A DNA stretch of 64,000 nucleotides from Cryobacterium cryoconiti (lineage in GTDB: Bacteria > Actinomycetota > Actinomycetes > Actinomycetales > Microbacteriaceae): NCBI RefSeq assembly GCF_004403065.1, contig NZ_SOHA01000039.1, positions 1 through 64,000 on the forward strand, read 5' to 3'. Under the pieces are notes generated by a model. It ran no database searches. It was not told the origin of the DNA and saw only the letters and a list, made by a program, of their open reading frames with translations. Below, one piece after another: positions 60,991-64,000 of this stretch. Position 1 is the stretch's first letter. Each line of letters opens with the position of its first letter. The translations under genes were made by a program, and so were the position numbers.

Positions 60991-61689
60991 ATGCAGTGGT
61001 GGAATAGTTTCGTATCCTGGCTCACGGCAGCCAGCAATCAGTCCATGGTTTTCAGCGCCGTGGTGCTCATCGTCTCGATCGTCGTCGCCAGCCTTCTGGC
61101 GGCGTTGGTCTCTCGTGGGGCGATCAAACGCCTCCTCGCGCAGAACGATCGGGCTCTCAAAGCCGCGGTGATCGGCACCCTCGTCGATGCCGCGACCGAG
61201 GCATCCGTCTGGAACTCCCTGACTCCGCAGGAGCAGGTTCTGGCGGACCGCGCGGTGGGACAGGCGGACGTGCAACTGCGGTTGCTGCCGATCAGGGGGT
61301 CGAGCGTGGCCGCGAACTGGGCAGCCCACCAGCTGGCCGAGCTCAAGCGCACCTCGGCCACCTTCGGCTACCAGCTCGAGCCGGCACTGGTCGAATTCCG
61401 TGACCGTCTGGTGGAGTGGCAGGAGAAGCCGGGCCGCACGCGCAAGGTGTTCCAGAGCGACCTCGACCGGTGGAAGGTCACGAAGTCCAGCTCCGAGAAG
61501 AACCTGATCGCCGAACAGGACGCCTGGGCAGCCCAGCAGCACCACGACCAGTACACCGCCCAGCCCGCCGCTCCCGTGCCTGCCCCACTGAACTACGCAG
61601 CCGGGCCGACCTCACCGTCGACCGAGACCCAGCGCCTTCTCGACGACGTGCAGGCACTCGAAGTGCGTCCCACCCCGCTCCAGAGCTAA
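60991..61689 (+). CDS. Membrane-anchored protein of unknown function
   Basis: A 232-residue protein with one N-terminal membrane helix (about 19-42, MVFSAVVLIVSIVVASLLAA) and a soluble, mostly helical domain of about 140 residues (ALKAAVIGTLVDAATEASVW, FGYQLEPALVEFRDRLVEWQ). A Pro/Ala-rich disordered tail follows. The charge pattern (Arg/Lys after the helix) puts the soluble part in the cytoplasm. It resembles unclassified Microbacteriaceae membrane proteins, and no function can be offered. Confidence 0.75.
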   Translation: MQWWNSFVSWLTAASNQSMVFSAVVLIVSIVVASLLAALVSRGAIKRLLAQNDRALKAAVIGTLVDAATEASVWNSLTPQEQVLADRAVGQADVQLRLLPIRGSSVAANWAAHQLAELKRTSATFGYQLEPALVEFRDRLVEWQEKPGRTRKVFQSDLDRWKVTKSSSEKNLIAEQDAWAAQQHHDQYTAQPAAPVPAPLNYAAGPTSPSTETQRLLDDVQALEVRPTPLQS

Positions 61690-61722
61690 ACGCCCGCCCC
61701 CGCCCGAACCCCTGGTGGCCGC

Positions 61723-61778
61723 CGAGCCGTGAGTTTCACCCCCATTCCACGAAGGAGAGGAGCGAAGCTCACGGCTCG
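61723..61778. terminator. Hairpin between convergent genes upstream of nadE end
   Basis: CGAGCCGTGAG (61723-61733) pairs perfectly with CTCACGGCTCG (61768-61778), with three more possible pairs (TTC/GAA) inside. The loop is about 30 bases. It separates the convergent 61689 and 61801 gene ends. Confidence 0.6.
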
Positions 61779-61800
61779 ACGCGTGTGTGCGGGCGTGTGG

Positions 61801-62622
61801 CTAGCGCCACCACTGGTCGAACATCGATGCCGGCACCTGGCGCTTGTGCTCGGTGCTCAGGAAGCGCTTCTCGATGGTGTCGGCGACCGCATCGTCGACG
61901 GGCAGTCCCTCCAGGAAGTCGTCGATCTGCTCGTACCGCAAGCCCAGGTTGGCTTCGTCGGTCTGGCCGGGATCGTCGTCGAGCAGGTCGGCGGTCGGAG
62001 CCTTGAGGTAGAGCCGTTCCGGCGCCCCCAGCTCCACCAGGAGCGCGCGCCCCTGGCGTTTGGTCAGCCCGGCCAACGGCAGCAGATCCGTCCCTCCGTC
62101 GCCGTACTTGGTGAAGAAGCCCGTGACCGCCTCGGCGGCGTGATCGGTGCCCACGACCAGGAGCCCGGCCGAGCCGGCCAGGGCGTACTGCGCGACCATG
62201 CGCATCCGGGCTTTCACGTTGCCCTTGTCGAAGTCGGGCAGCGGACGGCCCGTGGCATCGGCGAATTCGGCTTCGAGAGCGTCGACGGCCCGCATGATGT
62301 CGAAGGTGACGGTGGTCGCGGGCCGGATGAATTCGAGGGCCAATTGGGCATCCTCCTCGTCATGCTGCACCCGGTACGGCAGCCGGACGGCCTGGAAGAC
62401 GGCCGGATGTCCCGCCGCGGCCAACTGCTCAACGGCCAGCTGGCACAGGCGGCCGGCGAGGCTGGAATCCTGGCCTCCGCTGATGCCCAGCACGAGGCCC
62501 TTCGCGCCGGTGCGCAGCAGGTAGTCGGCGAGGAACTGCACTCGGCGGCTCACCTCGGCGGCCGGATCGATCCGGGGGGACACGTTCAGCTCCGCGATGA
62601 TTCGCGCCTGTAGTTCTCGCAT
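61801..62622 (-). CDS. nadE: NH3-dependent NAD+ synthetase
   Basis: Makes NAD from deamido-NAD, ATP and ammonia. The 273-residue product is of E. coli NadE length and has no glutaminase domain. The PP-loop is [14 protein letters not shown] (about 44-57); the later [18 protein letters not shown] and [20 protein letters not shown] motifs bind deamido-NAD and are close to identical in the family. It is leaderless (TAGATT six bases before the ATG). Confidence 0.96.
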   Translation of the reverse strand: MRELQARIIAELNVSPRIDPAAEVSRRVQFLADYLLRTGAKGLVLGISGGQDSSLAGRLCQLAVEQLAAAGHPAVFQAVRLPYRVQHDEEDAQLALEFIRPATTVTFDIMRAVDALEAEFADATGRPLPDFDKGNVKARMRMVAQYALAGSAGLLVVGTDHAAEAVTGFFTKYGDGGTDLLPLAGLTKRQGRALLVELGAPERLYLKAPTADLLDDDPGQTDEANLGLRYEQIDDFLEGLPVDDAVADTIEKRFLSTEHKRQVPASMFDQWWR

Positions 62623-62628
62623 CCAGCA

Positions 62629-62634
62629 AATCTA
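62629..62634 (-). promoter_or_regulatory. -10 box TAGATT, leaderless start of nadE
   Basis: TAGATT on the minus strand ends six bases before the nadE ATG at 62622, without a ribosome binding site. Confidence 0.55.
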
Positions 62635-62685
62635 CCAAGCCGGCGAACGGGCAGCGGGATTCACGGCTGTTTCGCCGGCGCCCGC

Positions 62686-63411
62686 TCAGTCTGTGAGTCG
62701 GCGCAGCGTCTCCAGCACGACTGCGGCCGAGCGGTCGGCCGCGTCATCCACGTGGGTGAGGTGATCGTCGACCGGTCCGCACAGGTCGGAGATGCCGCGG
62801 ATGGCCACGAACGGCACGTTGTGCGCGAAACAGGTCTGGGCGGCGCCCACGGATTCCATGTCGGTCGCGAGAACACCGGGAAACAGCTCACGAAGGAGTT
62901 CGGCGCGCTCCACGCTCACGAAGGCGTCGTTGGAGACCAGCAGACCGCGGTGAACGACCAGGGCGGATCCGTCGGGCATCCGCGTCGGGGACTCAGCCCC
63001 GACCAGCGCTGCGGGGGCGCCGGTGTAACGGGCCGGCATGCCCGGAACCTGCCCGAGTACGTACCCGAAGGCGCGTGCGTCGGCGTCACTGTTCAGGTAC
63101 TCGCTGCCGACAACGACCTCGCCCACCTGCACCTGCACGCCGACCCCGCCGGCCGAACCGGCACTGATCAGCAGAGGGGTCGCTTCGGCATCGTCGGTCC
63201 GGGCAGCCAGGATGGCGGATGTCGCCGCCCCGGCCGCGTTGACCAGCCCGATGCCGCCCTGCACGAGCAGCACCTCGCGGCCGGCCAGAGTCAGGCGGTA
63301 CTGCCGGGCCTTCCCGACCGTGACCGGCGAGGCGGATGCGGTGGCCGCAGCCAGGAACGGAGCGGCCTCCTCGTCCATCGCGACCAGGATGATCGCATCG
63401 ATGACGCTCAC
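62686..63411 (-). CDS. mtnN: 5'-methylthioadenosine/S-adenosylhomocysteine nucleosidase
   Basis: Cleaves adenine from S-adenosylhomocysteine and methylthioadenosine, supplying S-ribosylhomocysteine to LuxS. The 241-residue product has the catalytic Glu in [10 protein letters not shown] (about 13), the substrate Glu in [13 protein letters not shown] and the catalytic Asp in [10 protein letters not shown], as in the E. coli enzyme. The GTG at 63411 overlaps the luxS stop by four bases (GTGA), so expression is coupled and the two enzymes act in sequence. Confidence 0.92.
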   Translation of the reverse strand: MSVIDAIILVAMDEEAAPFLAAATASASPVTVGKARQYRLTLAGREVLLVQGGIGLVNAAGAATSAILAARTDDAEATPLLISAGSAGGVGVQVQVGEVVVGSEYLNSDADARAFGYVLGQVPGMPARYTGAPAALVGAESPTRMPDGSALVVHRGLLVSNDAFVSVERAELLRELFPGVLATDMESVGAAQTCFAHNVPFVAIRGISDLCGPVDDHLTHVDDAADRSAAVVLETLRRLTD

Positions 63412-63875
63412 GCGGTGACGGTGGCCCAGTCGGAACGGGCTGCGAGGAAGGTCTTCACCGCGTCCTGCGCCGCGGTCAGTGAGTGGTTCGCTCCCCAGCC
63501 GCACTGCACCTCGTTGGCGGCTGGAACCTCGGTGGCGCCGAGGATGTCGGTCAGGGTGGCCTCGATCAGCCCGAGAACCTCGGCGTATTCGGGCTGGCCC
63601 TCCAGTATGAGGTAGAACCCGGTCTGGCAGCCCATCGGCGAGAAGTCGATGACCCGGTCGGAATGGTTGCGGGAATGCTCGGCGAAGAGGTGCTCGATCG
63701 AGTGCACCGCGGGCATCTCCAGGTGCGCCACGTTCGGCTGGGTGAAGCGCACGTCGTATTTGACGAGCGTGTCGCCGTGCGGCAGCGCCTTGGTGTCGGC
63801 CAGGCGCACGTAGGGAGCGGCGACCGTGCGGTGGTCGAGGTTGAACGATTCGACGTTCATGCGTGGCTGGTTCAC
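63408..63875 (-). CDS. luxS: S-ribosylhomocysteinase LuxS
   Basis: Splits S-ribosylhomocysteine into homocysteine and DPD, the precursor of autoinducer-2. The 155-residue product has the metal ligands His58 and His62 ([10 protein letters not shown]) and Cys125 ([10 protein letters not shown]), and the catalytic Cys83 (GCQTGFY). It begins with GTG at 63875 after GGGAG; an ATG five codons on is an alternative. Whether AI-2 is a signal here or only a by-product of methyl-group recycling cannot be decided. tRNA-Arg lies 49 bases upstream. Confidence 0.96.
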   Translation of the reverse strand: MNQPRMNVESFNLDHRTVAAPYVRLADTKALPHGDTLVKYDVRFTQPNVAHLEMPAVHSIEHLFAEHSRNHSDRVIDFSPMGCQTGFYLILEGQPEYAEVLGLIEATLTDILGATEVPAANEVQCGWGANHSLTAAQDAVKTFLAARSDWATVTA

Positions 63876-63924
63876 GTGATCTCCCTGAGAAAATTGAAGC
63901 GGTGGTGAGACTGTGGTGAGACGG

Positions 63925-63997
63925 TGCCCCCGGTAGGAATCGAACCTACGACAAGCGGATTAGAAGGCCGCTGCTCTATCCACTGAGCTACGGGGGC
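63925..63997 (-). tRNA. tRNA-Arg (anticodon TCT)
   Basis: Cloverleaf on the minus strand: acceptor GCCCCCG/CGGGGGC, D-arm AGCTCAGTGGATAGAGC, anticodon loop CTTCTAA between near-complementary GCGGC/TCCGC, and T-arm GGTTCGATTCC. The discriminator A at 63925 is followed by CCG, so the CCA end must be added after transcription. Confidence 0.95.
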
Positions 63998-64000
63998 GAA

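Noticed and set aside
63412-63924. SAM or SAH riboswitch upstream of luxS-mtnN
   Set aside because: The region between tRNA-Arg and luxS is only about 49 bp, too short for such a structure.

Overview
The window is chromosomal DNA from a high-GC actinobacterium. Asp is written almost only as GAC and Leu as CTG/CTC, start codons are often GTG, many genes look leaderless (a TANNNT box six bases before the start codon), and clpP is paired (clpP1 and clpP2). A homologue of the mycobacterial mycothiol-dependent nitroreductase is present. Protein style and small-protein content point to Microbacteriaceae, perhaps near Cryobacterium, Leifsonia or Subtercola; that placement is inference.

Layout. 1-5.8 kb: a TetR-type regulator, cut by the left edge, diverges from a five-component peptide/nickel-type ABC importer encoded by four genes; a perfect TetR-style palindrome overlaps the predicted promoter. 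5.8-16.1 kb: a small cation-efflux-type membrane protein, valS with two small downstream genes, two tandem universal stress proteins, a methyltransferase, an M3 oligopeptidase and a BenE-type transporter. 16.1-20.8 kb: the protein quality-control block clpX, clpP2, clpP1 and tig, then tRNA-Pro and tRNA-Gly. 20.8-28.6 kb: lactate dehydrogenase, a LiaS/DesK-like two-component system, a 3 x 51-bp tandem repeat, and a tight operon of a thioredoxin-fold nitroreductase homologue, rpiB, a Nei-type glycosylase, a PaiB-type protein and an amidohydrolase. 28.7-35.1 kb: an MHS-type transporter, an intricate nested palindrome, an unusual zinc-ribbon/SDR fusion, a frameshifted RibD/DHFR-like gene and three small enzymes or binding proteins. 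35.2-39.6 kb: pepN, an MscS channel and a truncated haemoglobin.

39.7-47.2 kb: a coherent polyamine/GABA catabolic cluster. It holds putrescine oxidase, an aldehyde (succinate-semialdehyde) dehydrogenase, a glutamate dehydrogenase and GABA aminotransferase. All face away from a PucR-type regulator, with twin TGTACA sites in the shared control region. 47.2-50.5 kb: an accessory stretch with a variant cytidine deaminase, the wreck of a Fic gene, a GNAT and a secreted bactofilin-like membrane protein. 50.6-57.9 kb: a secreted GH144-like glycoside hydrolase, a conserved unknown, TesB, a Rieske lipoprotein, a hotdog thioesterase, ettA, a lipoprotein and an SSB. 58.0-64 kb: msrA and an aldo/keto reductase back to back over a 17-bp bidirectional promoter, a drug/metabolite transporter, two unknowns, nadE, the mtnN-luxS pair and tRNA-Arg.

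The backbone (clpX-clpP2-clpP1-tig, nei-rpiB-nitroreductase, pepN, glbO, thioesterase-ettA-ssb) follows the same order and strand as M. tuberculosis Rv2457c to Rv2478c, as I remember that genome. The putrescine/GABA cluster and the 47-52 kb genes can therefore be read as insertions into an old actinobacterial scaffold. I see no phage, complete insertion sequence or CRISPR array.
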